This document shows, piece by piece, positions 43,463 to 55,207 of a DNA stretch of 64,000 nt. The DNA comes from Cladosporium sp. IMV 00045 (taxonomy: Eukaryota; Ascomycota; Dothideomycetes; Cladosporiales; Cladosporiaceae), in contig MSJI02000005.1 in NCBI GenBank assembly GCA_001931905.2, forward strand, positions 195,371 to 259,370. Reading direction: 5' to 3'. Below the pieces are notes generated by a model. That model did no database searches. It worked only from the letters and a program-made list of their open reading frames with translations, and had not been told where the DNA came from. Numbering within the stretch: position 1 is the stretch's first letter; every line of letters begins with the position of its first letter. The translations under genes were made by a program, and so were the position numbers.

Positions 43463-44033
43463 ATGGCCTTCCTCCTCCACCGCCCCCTCTTCAGCTGCGC
43501 GACCGCCGCTCTGGGCCTCTCCGGCGCGGCCTACGGCCTCCTCTCCCACCAACGACAAACCCCTCTCCGCCTCGACAGCTCTCCCAATAGCCTCATAGCA
43601 CCCACAGACCCCAAAGACTGGTCCTTCTCGCAATACCAGCGCGACGCCAAAACGCCCGTCATTAACAACCGCGGAGGCCTAAACGCGCAAGCCGTGCGGC
43701 AGTTGACGATTGGCAGCATTCTCGGTAAGTCCGCGGAAACGAACACTGCAAACGTCCAACACACAACTTTTTCTGACTCTTGATCTTCCAACCCCAGGCC
43801 TAGCAACAGGCCTGACCATCTCGCTCTTCAGCAAACCTCTCGCGCTGCTGCTCGGCTTGACCTTCCTGGGCTTGCACAGCGCGGAGCGCTACCTGAACGT
43901 CCAGCTGATCCCTTACAACGGCATTCAGAAGTACGTGCGCGGGGTGGACTTGCGCAGCGCGGTGCAGGACAATGCGGCGATGAAGGTCAGTTTCGGGGTG
44001 ATGTTTGCGTTGAGTGGGTTTGCTTCATTTTAG
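43463..44033 (+). CDS. FUN14-like mitochondrial membrane protein
   Basis: Two exons, 43463..43724 and 43798..44033, giving 165 residues. The chosen start (MAFLLHRPLFSCATAALG) gives an Arg/His-containing hydrophobic N terminus fitting mitochondrial import. An in-frame ATG at 43331 would add 44 residues but overlaps the predicted transcription start. The conserved part begins RQLTIGSILGLATGLTISLF, then SKPLALLLGLTFLGLH with glycine-spaced hydrophobic helices, and ends MKVSFGVMFALSGFASF. FUN14 proteins sit in the outer mitochondrial membrane and some act as mitophagy receptors; that role is family knowledge, and no LIR motif is evident here. Confidence 0.72.
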
Positions 44034-44601
44034 AGAGGGAAGATTCAAGTGGGATGGGGATGGTGTGGGATGGTGTGAATGGAAATTGAAGTTTGAGGAT
44101 TGTGGAATGAGACGGATCTTGTATAGAAGTTGAGCAGGAATGGCATATCATGGATAAGAGCAGGAACATTACCAAATCCAGAAGATCGGAACTTAAGAAT
44201 TGAGAAAGAAATGGTGTATGCATTGATTATACAGGTTATTTTGGTCTCGAAATCTCTTTTCTTTCTAACACAAATAGCCTTTTTCGAAAAGGCCAAGAAG
44301 CTGGGAGGAAAGCGAAGGTCCAACCAAAAAGCATTATCAGACAAAAGCCACGTTCTTCTCCTGGAAAATCGCCTTGCCGGCCATCCAGCATAAGCTGCAA
44401 TTCGGGAAGGGTGTGGCTCTTGTTTTCCGTCTCCTGAATCACAATCGTCCTCGCAAGAATACAATCAAACGCCTCGGAGTTCGTTTCGCCAAAAATCCAC
44501 CTGTTTTTGGTCTATACCCGCAGAAACGCCCTTCGCCAATGCGCAAACCACGACTGAAATCGGCATTCCCCTACCATTACGAGGAACATCTTTTTGCAAG
44601 C
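44034..44601. other. Convergent 3' region of FUN14-like and GDP-mannose transporter genes
   Basis: 568 bp, AT-richer than the flanking exons; probable 3' UTRs. No supported frame. Confidence 0.45.
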
Positions 44602-45572
44602 TCAGTTCTTGAGCGAGTCCCTCATGCTCTGTACACTCGCGCTCGTAGGCAGCGTGCTCTTGCCCTGGTCCTTCTCCTTGCTCTGCCACATCTTGGCGAC
44701 GGCGTAGACGATGCCGGAAACGAAGCCGATGAAAATGGCGCTGACGCTGGCGAGGGTGGCGGGGGCGTCGAAGAAGACCAGGCCGGAGATGGCGATGGGG
44801 AGCTTGTTAAGGGCGCCGACCATGGAGTAGGTAGTCGAGGAGGTGACGCGCACGCACCACGCGGAGCTGTAAGAGATGAAGACGGAGCTCAGGCCGGAGA
44901 TGATCATGACGAAGATCACCTTGTTCTCCATGCCGGGAGGGAAGTTGACGGCGATGTTGGCGGAGGACCAGTTCTCGAGGAAGAGGGAGCAGACGAGGAG
45001 GACGGGGATGGAGAGGAGGTTGTTGTAGTACATGGCTGTGAAGTTGGAGTTAGTCATTGCTTCATTGTCAAAGGCACTCGGTTAAAAGACTCACTGTCAA
45101 AGTCCTTGAAGTTGGTCAGCTTGATGCGCTTGCGCATGCCCAGAACATAAGCGGCAGAGCAGAAGCAGTTGATAAGCATCCAGATGTAGCCGGCATTGAG
45201 GGTCGCGACCTTGTCAGCGGCGTCGCCCGTAGTGCTGTCGCCAGCGTGAGCAGAGAGGGCGTGAGAGATGTCAGCCCAGGCCGCGATGATGGAGCTGAAG
45301 ACCATGAGGCCGAAGGACAGAAGGGTCATGCTGGTGACCGAACCGCCAAACCAGAGCACCTCGCCATATGCGATGAGGATGATGGTCAAGTTCTTGAAAA
45401 TGGTGTACACGGGAATGCTGAGGAATTGAAGCGCCTTGCTGCCGGTGTAGATCATGCCGATGAGCAGGAGGGAGATGGGGAACCACTTGCGCGCCTCATC
45501 GCTGTTGAAGTCGCGGAACTTTGCGATTCCCATCGCCTTGAGCGTCTGAATGGCAATGATACACACAACACT
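44602..45572 (-). CDS. VRG4: GDP-mannose transporter, 3' part (5' exons lost at gap)
   Basis: Two visible exons on the minus strand, 45572..45095 and 45035..44602, giving 303 residues and in phase. The upstream intron starts at 45573 and runs into the N gap, so the N-terminal exons are missing. The Golgi nucleotide-sugar carrier signature is strong: [40 protein letters not shown] with [10 protein letters not shown], and the GDP-mannose-binding [13 protein letters not shown]. About eight hydrophobic helices remain. The C-terminal tail is Lys/Ser-rich. Vrg4-type carriers exchange GDP-mannose for GMP across the Golgi membrane and are needed for mannosylation of proteins and lipids. The break is an assembly gap, not a seen mutation. 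Confidence 0.93.
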
Positions 45573-45630
45573 CTGTGGTGCAAAATGATGTCAGCCAACT
45601 TGTCCTTTTTGTTCTCCTTCCCAGCGCCTC

Positions 45631-45650
45631 NNNNNNNNNNNNNNNNNNNN
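45631..45650. other. Assembly gap (20 N)
   Basis: Exactly 20 N, the style of a fixed-size placeholder. It cuts an intron of the GDP-mannose transporter on the left and abuts the first base of block B homology on the right, so the gap and the homology boundary coincide. Confidence 0.98.
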
Positions 45651-46145
45651 GTGGTGAATTGTTGGGTTTTCCTGTTTGCAGAAAATTGGTTTCCTAAGAA
45701 GTTGCAATTCTGTATGCAAGGTGCTGCCAGCGCCGAGCAACCCGACATGTCAGGAGATAGATGTTGGTATGAATGGTACACGATGAGTCCATTTCGAATA
45801 TCTTTACATTGCAAAAGCTCCCATAAACCGTTACCTTTGGCCGAAAGTGTTAGCTGTAGGAATCGAAAGCATATGTCGAGAACCCTAGCTGTAGGCGTAT
45901 CAGAACTACTATACGGAAGTGCTTCGCACTATTAGCAGAGCGTGGCAATATGGCAAAAACAAGAACTTACTCTTTTGACACCCTGCAAGACACGTCCCCT
46001 CAGCAAAAACGCCTCAGCCTCCAATCTATCTCCACAGACATAGAATGCGAGCAGAAACGCTCGACCGCATAACTCATCACGCATAATAAACCGTTTCATC
46101 GTAAAGCCACCAACCATCCTCATCAATCGTAGAACCACCAACCAA
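45651..46145. other. Noncoding region after the gap (block B)
   Basis: Counterpart of 17310-17789. The first 250 bases agree closely, the rest has several substitutions and small indels. No frame is conserved in both blocks. Confidence 0.5.
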
Positions 46146-46604
46146 TCAATCCCCCTCCCCAACCCCAAACTCCTCCATAACCTTGACGACCCTACAATCT
46201 CTCTGATCAGCAATCAACCCCATAAGCCCCTGCCCGATATCCTTGATCTCGTTGTACTTGTGCAGCAGGGCGATGTGCTGCTTGATGACGGCGTTGGAGC
46301 TCTGCAGGGCTGATTGCAGGATTTCGTCGTCGCTTGGAGGCTCGCCTGAGGGTTTTGACGTGAGGCCTGAGGCGAGTTGGGCTTGAGTGGCGAGCGTTTG
46401 GCGTTGGGCTTTGAGGTCCGTGAGGGTTTGGGTGAGAGTGGCTTTGCGTGCTTCGAGGGCTGCGAGGCGGGGGTTGGAAGTTGTTGTGGTGTTGTTTGGA
46501 GTTTTGTCCTTGGGTAATGTGGTTTCTGACGGGTCGATGTTGTCTGAAGATGGTGGTGCTGTTGAATTTGATGGCGTTGACGGATGGTCTGATTGGGACG
46601 ACAT
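46146..46604 (-). CDS. swi5: Swi5/Sae3-type recombination accessory protein (copy B)
   Basis: Intronless, 152 residues. The Swi5 domain (SSNAVIKQHIALLHKYNEIK, DIGQGLMGLIADQR, VMEEFGVGEGD) is unchanged from copy A; changes and a one-residue deletion fall in the disordered N-terminal half. A full-length intact copy under apparent constraint argues against it being a pseudogene. Role as for copy A: assists Rad51/Dmc1 filaments. Confidence 0.91.
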   Translation of the reverse strand: MSSQSDHPSTPSNSTAPPSSDNIDPSETTLPKDKTPNNTTTTSNPRLAALEARKATLTQTLTDLKAQRQTLATQAQLASGLTSKPSGEPPSDDEILQSALQSSNAVIKQHIALLHKYNEIKDIGQGLMGLIADQRDCRVVKVMEEFGVGEGD

Positions 46605-46955
46605 GGTGGTCTTGTGAGGTGTTGGTTTGCTTTCAATGTTGACGCTTTGTAGAGCTGTCGATCGCTCATATGTAAGTGTTCTTGCCGGGCCTCGACTTCA
46701 TGCACGTTTATTCGGTATAATAATGTCGAACGTTAACATGAATCGTCTCCGAAGTGAAGGCTTACGACGACAGCCAATCAAACTCTCACTAATCTCAGCC
46801 CAGCGGAAGGCAGCGGCGGGCGAAGGAAGGAGCAGCCTTCAGCAACCCCAGCCTATCCACGTAATAGTGCACTAGTAAGCCATCGACCATCAGGTTGGGG
46901 GTGATTATTTGCCTCTCCGTCCCTACTCGGTCACCAACGACATCCACAACCCAAA
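46605..46955. promoter_or_regulatory. Divergent promoter swi5 / Ytp1-like (block B), with CCAAT box
   Basis: 351 bp. CCAAT at 46774-46778 within the same conserved stretch as block A (18425-18429). Confidence 0.6.
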
Positions 46956-48423
46956 ATGGCCACATTTCGAACCAGACCATCACTACCGCTCCTGACGGCA
47001 GTCGCTCTATTCGCAAGCACAGCCGTATGCCATGGCGGGCACGAAGCTATCCCCGAAGGCGAGGCCATCTCCGAAGATCCCATGGACAGCACTCTCTGGG
47101 CTCACATCCTCCTCCAAACCTCGGCATGGGGCATCATATTCCCTACTGGCATGGTGCTCGGGCTCGTGAGATCAAGATGGCACGTTCCTACACAAATCCT
47201 CGGAACTGCGATCGCCGTACTCGGTTACTTCTTGGGACATCTTCATAAGGGCCGGCAGTTTGCTTACACTGCGCACGCTGGTTTTGCAAACTGGCTGATG
47301 CTTATCCTCATCGCTCAGATTGTGCTTGGTGTCTATTTGAGACTGCACTTGGAGAGGGGTTTCTTGGGAAAGATCAGGCCATACCAAGTGAAAGCGCATG
47401 GGATTTTAGGGGGCATCATGCCCGTGGCAGGCTGGGTGCAGATGGTCTTTGGTGGAATCGCCAGCCAGGGCTTCTGCCGTGGAGATCATGTCGGACAGTG
47501 TGCCGCGCACTTCATCATGGGTTCTGCGTTCGTGGGCTACGGCATCGTCCTCACGATCATGCTCCTGAACGGACAGCAGTTGTTGAAGAGGAGTGGAAGG
47601 AGCCAGGAGTTCTGGGACAGCCTTGTCATCAGCGTCTGGGGCTGTGTCAACACCTTCACCGAACACAGGTGGGGAGGGCCTTGGGTTGCGAACGATTTGC
47701 AGCACACCAGCATGGGAATCATCTGGTGGGCGGCAGGTCTTGTTGGCATTTGGCTGTCTCGCGATCGTCAGGGTCGTCCTCGTCGCAACCTCATCCCAGG
47801 TATTGTCATCATGCTCACCGGATGGGGCATGAGCGGACACCCGCAATCGCTAGAGCTCAGCACGCACGTCCACGCCGTCTTCGGCTACGCGCTCATGGCC
47901 GCAGGTCTCACCAGGATCATCGAGATCAGCTTCGTTCTGCGCGACAAGACTACCCTCAACGTTACTCCTGACGGACAGAACGACGAGGAGATCAACAGCT
48001 TCCAGTACCTCCCACCATTCCTGCTCTACGCAAGTGGTTTTCTCTTCATGGGTGCGACCGAAGAGCAGATGCAGGTCCTCACTGACAACCACGTCACGCA
48101 CGTGTCTTACATCTTGATCCTGTTCAGCATCAGCTTCTTGCTGTTCCTCTGTAAGTGTCATTTGCTATCTCCTCAATGCAGGATCGATTTGCTAACTTTC
48201 AACAGTCGTGCTCATGCTCACCCATCTGTATTCCGCCAACATCGAGCCAGCAGTATCGCTCAAGAAGGACGAAGAGCGTTCTACTGCGAACGGCCACACT
48301 GTCGTTCCCTCTGCTGCCGACCGTCAAGCAGCGGACGCGCAGGAATTCGAACTCGAAGGTCTCATGAGTGACGATGAGGACGCAGAGACCGCTGCCAAAA
48401 AAACGAATGGGAGACTGAGGTGA
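46956..48423 (+). CDS. Ytp1-like multi-spanning membrane protein (copy B)
   Basis: Two exons, 46956..48150 and 48206..48423, with a 55-bp intron, giving 470 residues. Exon lengths equal those of copy A while the intron sequence has changed. Only three substitutions are seen, all in the cytosolic tail (T to S, T to A, Q to K). If the intron is read through, the frame remains open to 48371, so an intron-retaining model would give a different C terminus. The splice with the CAACAG acceptor and GCTAAC branch is preferred because it restores the same tail as copy A. Confidence 0.88.
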
Positions 48424-48999
48424 TCGTTTCTGAGTTATTGTAGTTTTACTCTCAAGGCATAGCGATGCGGATTTCGTGTAGTGTTCAGGTATCAGACTGA
48501 TGAGCATCTCTATCTTGAAGTATAGAAGGGGGTTGGCGTACATCGAATTGTTGAAGTCTATCATCTAACGGCCATCCAGATTTGCTCATAGTACATTCTC
48601 TGCACCCTATGACCAGGCGAACATTGATTTCCAACATGCTTTGAATGCCAGTGCCTATTCTGTCCAAGACGATGGTTGATCAAATGGCGTTATTGTAGTT
48701 CATCAATTGCTTGATATCACGCTAAGATGATAAGTCTACACGTCATGGACACCTCGCACTTTGAATGATATGCGCTTTTCGTTTGATCAACAATGAGACT
48801 AACCATGTACTACGGCGTTAATTGCCTGCAGAATTATATGCATGAAATAATCCTTGGCTCTCTTGATTGACTTTCGTGAAACGTCACTGGTTGACACTTT
48901 TCTCAGCAATACTTACATGAACACACCACATACACATTCAACATCGCATTGATCTAGAACTACGTCTCAAGGATTGCGACAGAACTGGCATCAACGAAA
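48424..48999. promoter_or_regulatory. Intergenic region upstream of GT8 gene (block B)
   Basis: 576 bp, counterpart of 20079-20656, with scattered differences and no coding frame. Confidence 0.5.
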
Positions 49000-50073
49000 A
49001 TGGCCACCAACGGATCCGTTGGCAAAGAATACGCCTACACCACACTCATCACTCGTGGCAGTTACCTCGCCGGCGTGATCATCCTCGCCCACTCTCTCCG
49101 CAAACATGGCTCTCAACACCCTCTAATCGTCTTCTACACCTCCGGTGTGTCAGACTCCGCCGTCCGCGCCCTCGAATTGGAACAAACCAAACTGAACCTC
49201 CACCTCCGCAAAGTCGACCTGCTCCTGCCGCCCTCGCACGTCAAAACCTGGCTGATCGCCGAGCGCTTCACGGACACGTGGACGAAGCTGCGCGTCTTCG
49301 AGGTCTTCGGGTACGACGCCGTGTGCTACCTGGACGCCGACATGGCCATCTTCAACCGCAACATGGACTGCGTCTTCGAGCACGAAACCACCCTCCCCGT
49401 CGACTGGATCGCGGCCAACCACGCCTGCGTCTGCAACAAGGAGCGCGACCCCTGGGCCCCCGACGACTGGCGCGAGGAGAACTGCGGCTTCAACGGTCTC
49501 GAGCACCCAGATGCCCTCACGAAGCCGACGCAAGTCTCCCCCGATTCCAGGCCGACGCACCACCTGCTCAACTCCGGCATGTTCCTGTACCACCCATCAC
49601 CCGCGCTGTGGGAGGAGATGCTCTCCTTCTTCAACACGACGGACAAACTCTCGACATTCAAATTCCCCGACCAGGACTTCCTGGCCGAGTTCTTCCGCAA
49701 CAAATGGCAGAGCCTGGGCTGGCAGTTCAACGCGCTCAAGACGATGCGCTACTGGCACCCGGCCATGTGGCGCGACGACCAGGTCGTGTGTCTGCACTAC
49801 ATCGTCGACAAGCCGTGGGCGGCGCGCGTCAAGGGCGATGGCACCGCGGGGTACAGGGGGAATGATGGCGAGACGCACCGTTGGTGGTGGAATTTGTGGG
49901 AGGAGTGGGCGGGGGAGAGGAAGAGGGAGGGCAAGGATGAGGTTTTGGCGTTGTTGAAGAAGTACGTGGCGAGTCCGGAGGGAGAGGAGGCAGAGCAGGA
50001 TCCCGATATGTTGGCTATTGGGACGGGGGCGCAGAAGTTCGCGCAGAATAAGAAGCCGGGCGAGGAGGCTTGA
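49000..50073 (+). CDS. GT8-family glycosyltransferase (copy B)
   Basis: Intronless, 357 residues, the same length as copy A. The DxD motif (YLDADMAIF) and the HHLLNSGMFLYHPS segment are unchanged. About 15 substitutions are seen, including N-terminal TT to AT, LQLC to LHLR, EVFEYD to EVFGYD, PSLWENM to PALWEEM and several in the charged C-terminal tail. It is the least conserved of the enzymes in the duplicated block, but no catalytic residue is altered. Confidence 0.88.
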   Translation: MATNGSVGKEYAYTTLITRGSYLAGVIILAHSLRKHGSQHPLIVFYTSGVSDSAVRALELEQTKLNLHLRKVDLLLPPSHVKTWLIAERFTDTWTKLRVFEVFGYDAVCYLDADMAIFNRNMDCVFEHETTLPVDWIAANHACVCNKERDPWAPDDWREENCGFNGLEHPDALTKPTQVSPDSRPTHHLLNSGMFLYHPSPALWEEMLSFFNTTDKLSTFKFPDQDFLAEFFRNKWQSLGWQFNALKTMRYWHPAMWRDDQVVCLHYIVDKPWAARVKGDGTAGYRGNDGETHRWWWNLWEEWAGERKREGKDEVLALLKKYVASPEGEEAEQDPDMLAIGTGAQKFAQNKKPGEEA

Positions 50074-50515
50074 TTGATGTTATTGATCGGAGGGTATTGG
50101 GGTGTTGATGGTGCTGGCTCAGCTATATGTACTTGGTCAGGATGATCGTGTTTGTCGGGATGGGCTTCAGTGGTTTCACGGCGATGTCGCAAGATGACAT
50201 GTTCTTTTTACCATGTTGGATATTTCAGCAAATACGGAGGAGTGGATTACGAAGGGAATGCATAGACGTGAACGATAGACGAATGAGCGGCGTAATCAAA
50301 AAACACAAGTTGATGACATATCCTTCGACGCGATTGCCTGTTCGGGTGCTGCGGTGAGAAACACGCGAACAAGGCTTTGTTTGTCATTGACGGTGACTGT
50401 ACAAAGCCTATTGCAAGTATTGTCTAGGTATATAGTGACATTGCGCCCCTGTAAAAGATGAGCATCTCCAAAACATCCACACAATCCGTACCACATCAAA
50501 TCTGTCGCAAGTAAC
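50074..50515. promoter_or_regulatory. Intergenic region upstream of peptidyl-tRNA hydrolase gene (block B)
   Basis: 442 bp against 397 bp in block A; the extra bases lie just after the GT8 stop codon. The 150 bp around 50310-50450 are strongly conserved. Confidence 0.5.
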
Positions 50516-51394
50516 ATGGCGAAAATGCGCAAGTCAACTCAATCGCCCACCGTCCGCCAGCCGGAGATCGGCCCGGACGAGATCGACAGGGCGCTCGGCG
50601 ATCTCAAGCTGGAAAACCGCGACTCAGAAGACGACTGGGACATCGCTCCGACAAAGAAAAGTCGCAAGAACAAGAACAAGGCCAAAGTGGCAAAGCCTGC
50701 CAGCACGACCGCCGTGAAGGAGGCAGACTCGGCGCAGCAGCCAGACCAACAACTAACAACTACTCCTGCTGTGCCTCGCGGTCTTCTCCCAACTCCCCCA
50801 TCCACGCCCATGTCGACCGGCCGAGCCATCTCCCTGCTCGTCTGCAGCGTCGGCAACCCTGGCGCGCAATACTCCCAAACACTACACAGCGCCGGCCACA
50901 CTGTGCTGAAAAGCCTCTCCAGCCGTCTCGACTTCTCGCCCTTCCAAAAGAGCCGCGCCCATGGAAATGGCCTCGTCAGCAAACCCGTCTCGCCAAGCGA
51001 CAGCGACTGGACTCTCTGGCAAAGCACGTCTCTAATGAACGAGTCCGGCAAGGGCGTCAAAGCGACGCACAAACTCTGGTCGGCAGACAAACCCGAAGGC
51101 GAGAGCAGGCTGGTCGTTGTTCACGACGAGATGGAAAAGCCGCTCGGCGCTGTCAGTCTCAACGTGCGACAGGGCGCGAGCGCGAAGGGCCACAATGGGC
51201 TTAAGAGCATCATGGCGACTATCGGCAATGTGCCTTTCATGCGCATCGGCATCGGCATCGGCAGGCCTGAGAGTCGCGAGAGCAAAGATGTCGTCAGGCA
51301 TGTCATGCGCAACATGAGCCCGCAGGAGAGGGAGAAGATCGAGGGCTGTGTTGAGAAGGTTATTGCTAAGTTGAAGGAGCTCGAGAGTGGATGA
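50516..51394 (+). CDS. Peptidyl-tRNA hydrolase (Pth1-type) with N-terminal extension (copy B)
   Basis: Intronless, 292 residues, one fewer than copy A because of a deletion in the Ala/Thr-rich linker of the extension. The catalytic core, including GNPG, the TLHSAGH deviation, HDEME and GHNGLKSI, is the same apart from rare substitutions (I to V at LLVCSVGNPG, V to A at VKATHKLW). The basic segment reads TPTKKSRKNKNKAKVAK. Both copies therefore retain the unusual His region and the N-terminal extension. Confidence 0.85.
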   Translation: MAKMRKSTQSPTVRQPEIGPDEIDRALGDLKLENRDSEDDWDIAPTKKSRKNKNKAKVAKPASTTAVKEADSAQQPDQQLTTTPAVPRGLLPTPPSTPMSTGRAISLLVCSVGNPGAQYSQTLHSAGHTVLKSLSSRLDFSPFQKSRAHGNGLVSKPVSPSDSDWTLWQSTSLMNESGKGVKATHKLWSADKPEGESRLVVVHDEMEKPLGAVSLNVRQGASAKGHNGLKSIMATIGNVPFMRIGIGIGRPESRESKDVVRHVMRNMSPQEREKIEGCVEKVIAKLKELESG

Positions 51395-52240
51395 GATTTT
51401 TCCTGGATTCTGGATTACGGATTACGCTGAAATGCGTTGATGACCTTTCGTCTGCGTTTGGTTTGGCTGGTCAGCGGAATTGCTGAAATTCAGCCAATGC
51501 GAGGCGAACGTCAAACTCTTACCTCACTTCCAATCACCAACAAACGCCCAGGTCTTCCATTTGTCAGACATTGCAATCTACAGCTCGTCGCCGTCGCCGA
51601 TTTCCACTGCTAGAGGAACTTTTCTCATGAGCCTTACGAGCCTCGCTCGAGATCGGTATGCGACACTTCACGCAGCCACATATCCGAAAGGGAGGATATG
51701 TTCTGTCCGCACAACCAGTCCGACCTCATGTGCGACAAATAATCCAAGAGAGAATGCATACAGCTACCGCGATAGCATGTTCAGACTCTCCCACCCGGCC
51801 GCAGAGCCAGAGCAATACTCCGTCCAAGCTCTGAGTAGCTTTGCTTCTGCATATTTTTCATAAGAATTTTTCTATCCCGTCAGTATTTCGAACACCTGTC
51901 TATTTCGATTGTCCGGAGTGTACCTTCACACATCTTTTGACTTCCCATATCGTCTCACACATGTTTCCTCGCATTGGCTGTTCTTGCACGCCCCCCACCT
52001 CTTCTTATCTGCCTCCTCACGCTGCCTCCATCTCTACGTGCATGTTAATGACTACCAAGACCCTCTCTAGACCCACGGAAATGATTTTTGTCTGCAATGT
52101 ACTCAACAAAATGGAGACTACTGAGGGGTTTCTCAGACATTGCATGTACTTAATTGCTTTTCCCTTGCGTTTCTCTCTCTCTCTTCCTGCTACCCATCCC
52201 ACAGATCATACCTACTCATTACGCCAGAACAGCCATCAAG
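51395..52240. promoter_or_regulatory. Upstream region of the PAN/Apple secreted protein gene (block B)
   Basis: 846 bp, counterpart of 23010-23851, with many substitutions and small indels and a conserved CT-rich stretch before the start codon. Confidence 0.5.
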
Positions 52241-55207
52241 ATGGTTCGCCTGGCTACCACCAGCCTGACAGGCCTTGTGGCCCTGCTTCAGCTCGCAAAT
52301 GCAGCTCCACAGCGCAACATCGGTGCCTCAGACTCTGAGACCTGCATTGCAGGTAGCTACATGTACCGCAGTGGCCGCACTTACAACCAATACAACGCAA
52401 ACTACGTCGTTCGTTGCGCCAAGGATAGCGGAGGCGACACCCAGTCCGTCCAGAAGGTCTCGCGCGGTGGCTTTGCTACCTGCTTCGACCTTTGCGAGCG
52501 CACCAAGGACTGTGCTGGTTTCACTTACTCTGGTGGCAAGGAGGCCGGCAACTGCTACCTGAAGAGCAAGATCGGTGGCTACTCCTCGTCTTCGGATGAT
52601 CTTGTCTCTTGCCACAAGGATCCCAAGGGCAAGGGAGAGAAGCCTGAGCCGGTCCCTGGCTCAAGCACTACTTCGCAGCCCCCGGCCCCGACTACCTCGA
52701 CGTCGACCCAGTCGAAGCCTGCTCCGCCTCCCAGCTCGAGCTCTACTTCGCAGGCACCAGTGCCTACTTCGTCGACCTCTACTAAGCCGTCTGTCACTTC
52801 CACCTCCACCGTCTCTCCGACTCCGAGCGGCACCACTCAATGCCAGGAGGCTGTTCAAAAGTACGGTGCCGTGTACCGTGGAGGCAGCGGGTCTGCGTAC
52901 CAGCTGTCTTGCGGAGTCGACCACTATGGTGGCGATCTCTCGAGTGACGGGTCTGCTTCCTTCCTTGGCTGCGTGGATGTCTGCGACAAGAACCCTAGCT
53001 GCATCGGTTATGCTTACACTCCCGGCACTTGCTATCTCAAGAACGACCTGAAGGATAGCGAAGTCAACCCTAATGTTGACTTTGCTCTTAACATCGAGAG
53101 GGCTGCTAATGTCAAGCCGTCCGTCACTGCCTCGTCCTTATCGGCACCGCCATCTTCAGCATCATCCAGCGCGCCTCCCACTGGTACGCCGGCTGCCCAG
53201 CCTGGATCCTGCGCTTACCTGGCTGCCAACGGAACCTCGACTTACTACAATGTTGACGGCACTCGCTACACCATCGAGTGTGGCATGGACCACAACGGCG
53301 GCGATCTCATCAGTCTGTCAGCCAACACCTTCGCCGACTGCAGCGTCTTCTGCGACAAGACTAACTTGTGCATTGCCTATGCCTGGACCGGTGGCAATGG
53401 TCCCGGACGCTGCTACCTCAAGAGCCAAATCACCGGCCGCTCGGTTGTTTTGGACGTCGAATATGCTTACAAGGATGCCTCGACGTACTTCCCTTCGTCG
53501 TCTAGCAGTGCTTCTGCTTCTTCCAGCTCGACTAAGTCCGAGCCCGTGAAGACTTCTAGCACCAGCACCAGCACGAGTACCAGCTCTAGTGCTCCGCCTC
53601 CGCCCCCGCCTACCTGGACTTACCGTCCGACCTGGACTGAGTCGAAGAGCTCTAGTTCGAGCAGTAGCTGTGTGCCGCCGCCGCCGCCGCCACCACCCTC
53701 TTCGTCCAAGTCTTCGAGCTCGGTCACTCCCACTACTCTCACGCTGACGCACACGTACACGCGCCCAACCTACGTGGAGACCACCAAGAGCTACAAAACC
53801 AAGACCAAGAAGACCAAGACCAAGACTCACCACACCAAGTCAGACAGGGATGCTCCACCCAGCAGCACTTCCACGACTCTGGCCACCACGACAAAGGCCG
53901 ACACCTGGACTTACGATCCGTGGCAATCGCGCCTGTCCCAAACCAAGACCCGGACCGTCAACACCTCCAAGACCAAGAAGTCCAAGAAGAAGAAGACCAA
54001 GACCAAGGAGCCCAAGGAGACCATGGACACGAAGCTTTACCCAGTCTCGTACTCGTTCCAGACGACGACGGGCTCATCGGCTTCTGTTTCGCACAAGACG
54101 TATACTTACACGCCTACGACTTCGTCTAAGACTTACACGCCCGTGACTACTTCTTCTTCGTCTTCGGTGGCTCCTGTGTCTACTAGCAAGCCGCACACTC
54201 AGACGGAATGGGTCTCGACTACTTGGACTGCCAGCACCACGAGTACTTCTAGCGCTTGGAAGGATGATAAGCCGCCTCATGGCCCTAAGGACGACAAGGA
54301 CTGGCACGATAGACATGACGAGCACGACAGGCAGGACGACCACGACAGGCATGATAGGGATGACAAGCACGATCGCCACGACAAGGACGACAAGCACGAC
54401 AGGCACGACAAGGACGACAAGCACGACAGGCACCACAAGGATGACAAGGACCGCAAAGACCGCAAGGATCACAAGGACCACAAGGACCGCAAAGACCGTG
54501 ACGACCACAAGCCAGCCAAGCGTGACAACATCTTCAAGCACTCGTCCAAATCCCACAAACCCAAACCGACGAAGACGCGCCAAAACCCCGTGCGCACGAC
54601 CAAGATCCCCTTCGGCGAGCAAAAGTTCATCGACACGTACGAGTTCTGCGACAAGATCCGCGGCTCCAAGCCCAAGTACCTGCAAGCGAAGGTCATCGAA
54701 GGCAACCCGAAATTCGACGGCTTCTGGCTCGAGGATCCGTATGGTAAGTGATCTTCCTCACGCGAGCGCGCAAGAACCCAGATTTCACTAACACGTCACT
54801 CCCCAGCCTACAACGGGTGGAAAGCACAACTCTGCGGCCCCAAAGAGCGCGCCGCGCCCATCGCCTTCAACAGCGCCAACGAAGCCAAAGTAATCACGAC
54901 CTGGCGCGACCGCCCGGGCTGCGGCTTCATCGGTTTCCGCATGTACCACGGCGACCTGACAGAGATGAAGACGGACACCTGGCTGGGCCAGGCGTCGTTC
55001 AGCAACGGCACGGATCTGACCGCCACGGGCCACATGAAAATCGACGACAAGAGTGGCGAGTTCACTTGGGATCATGAGTTTTTCGATCATTGGTTGGTGT
55101 GCGATCATTGGGAGGGCGTGCCGGTGCTGAAGTATAAGGATAATTATCACGAGTGGGATTATGATATGAGGGTTTGTAGTCGGGTGAAGATGTTTTGGGT
55201 TGAGTGA
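52241..55207 (+). CDS. Large secreted protein with three PAN/Apple-like repeats and His/Asp/Lys repeat (copy B)
   Basis: Two exons, 52241..54743 and 54807..55207, giving 967 residues, nine more than copy A. The signal peptide and all Cys of the three Apple-like units are kept. The length difference comes from low-complexity parts: the His/Asp array has one more nine-residue KDDKHDRHD unit, the poly-Pro run is two residues longer and the Ser run near the second Lys/Thr region is two shorter. The Kex2-like AKRD site and the C-terminal domain are retained. Repeat-length change with constant globular domains is typical of fungal surface proteins. Confidence 0.85.
54292..54522 (+). repeat. In-frame GACAAGCACGACAGG-type tandem repeat (block B)
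   Basis: Imperfect tandem units of 18-27 bp encoding HDRHDKDDK-like peptides. Block A has the shorter equivalent at 25915-26100. Internal repetition makes this tract prone to slippage. Confidence 0.8.
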
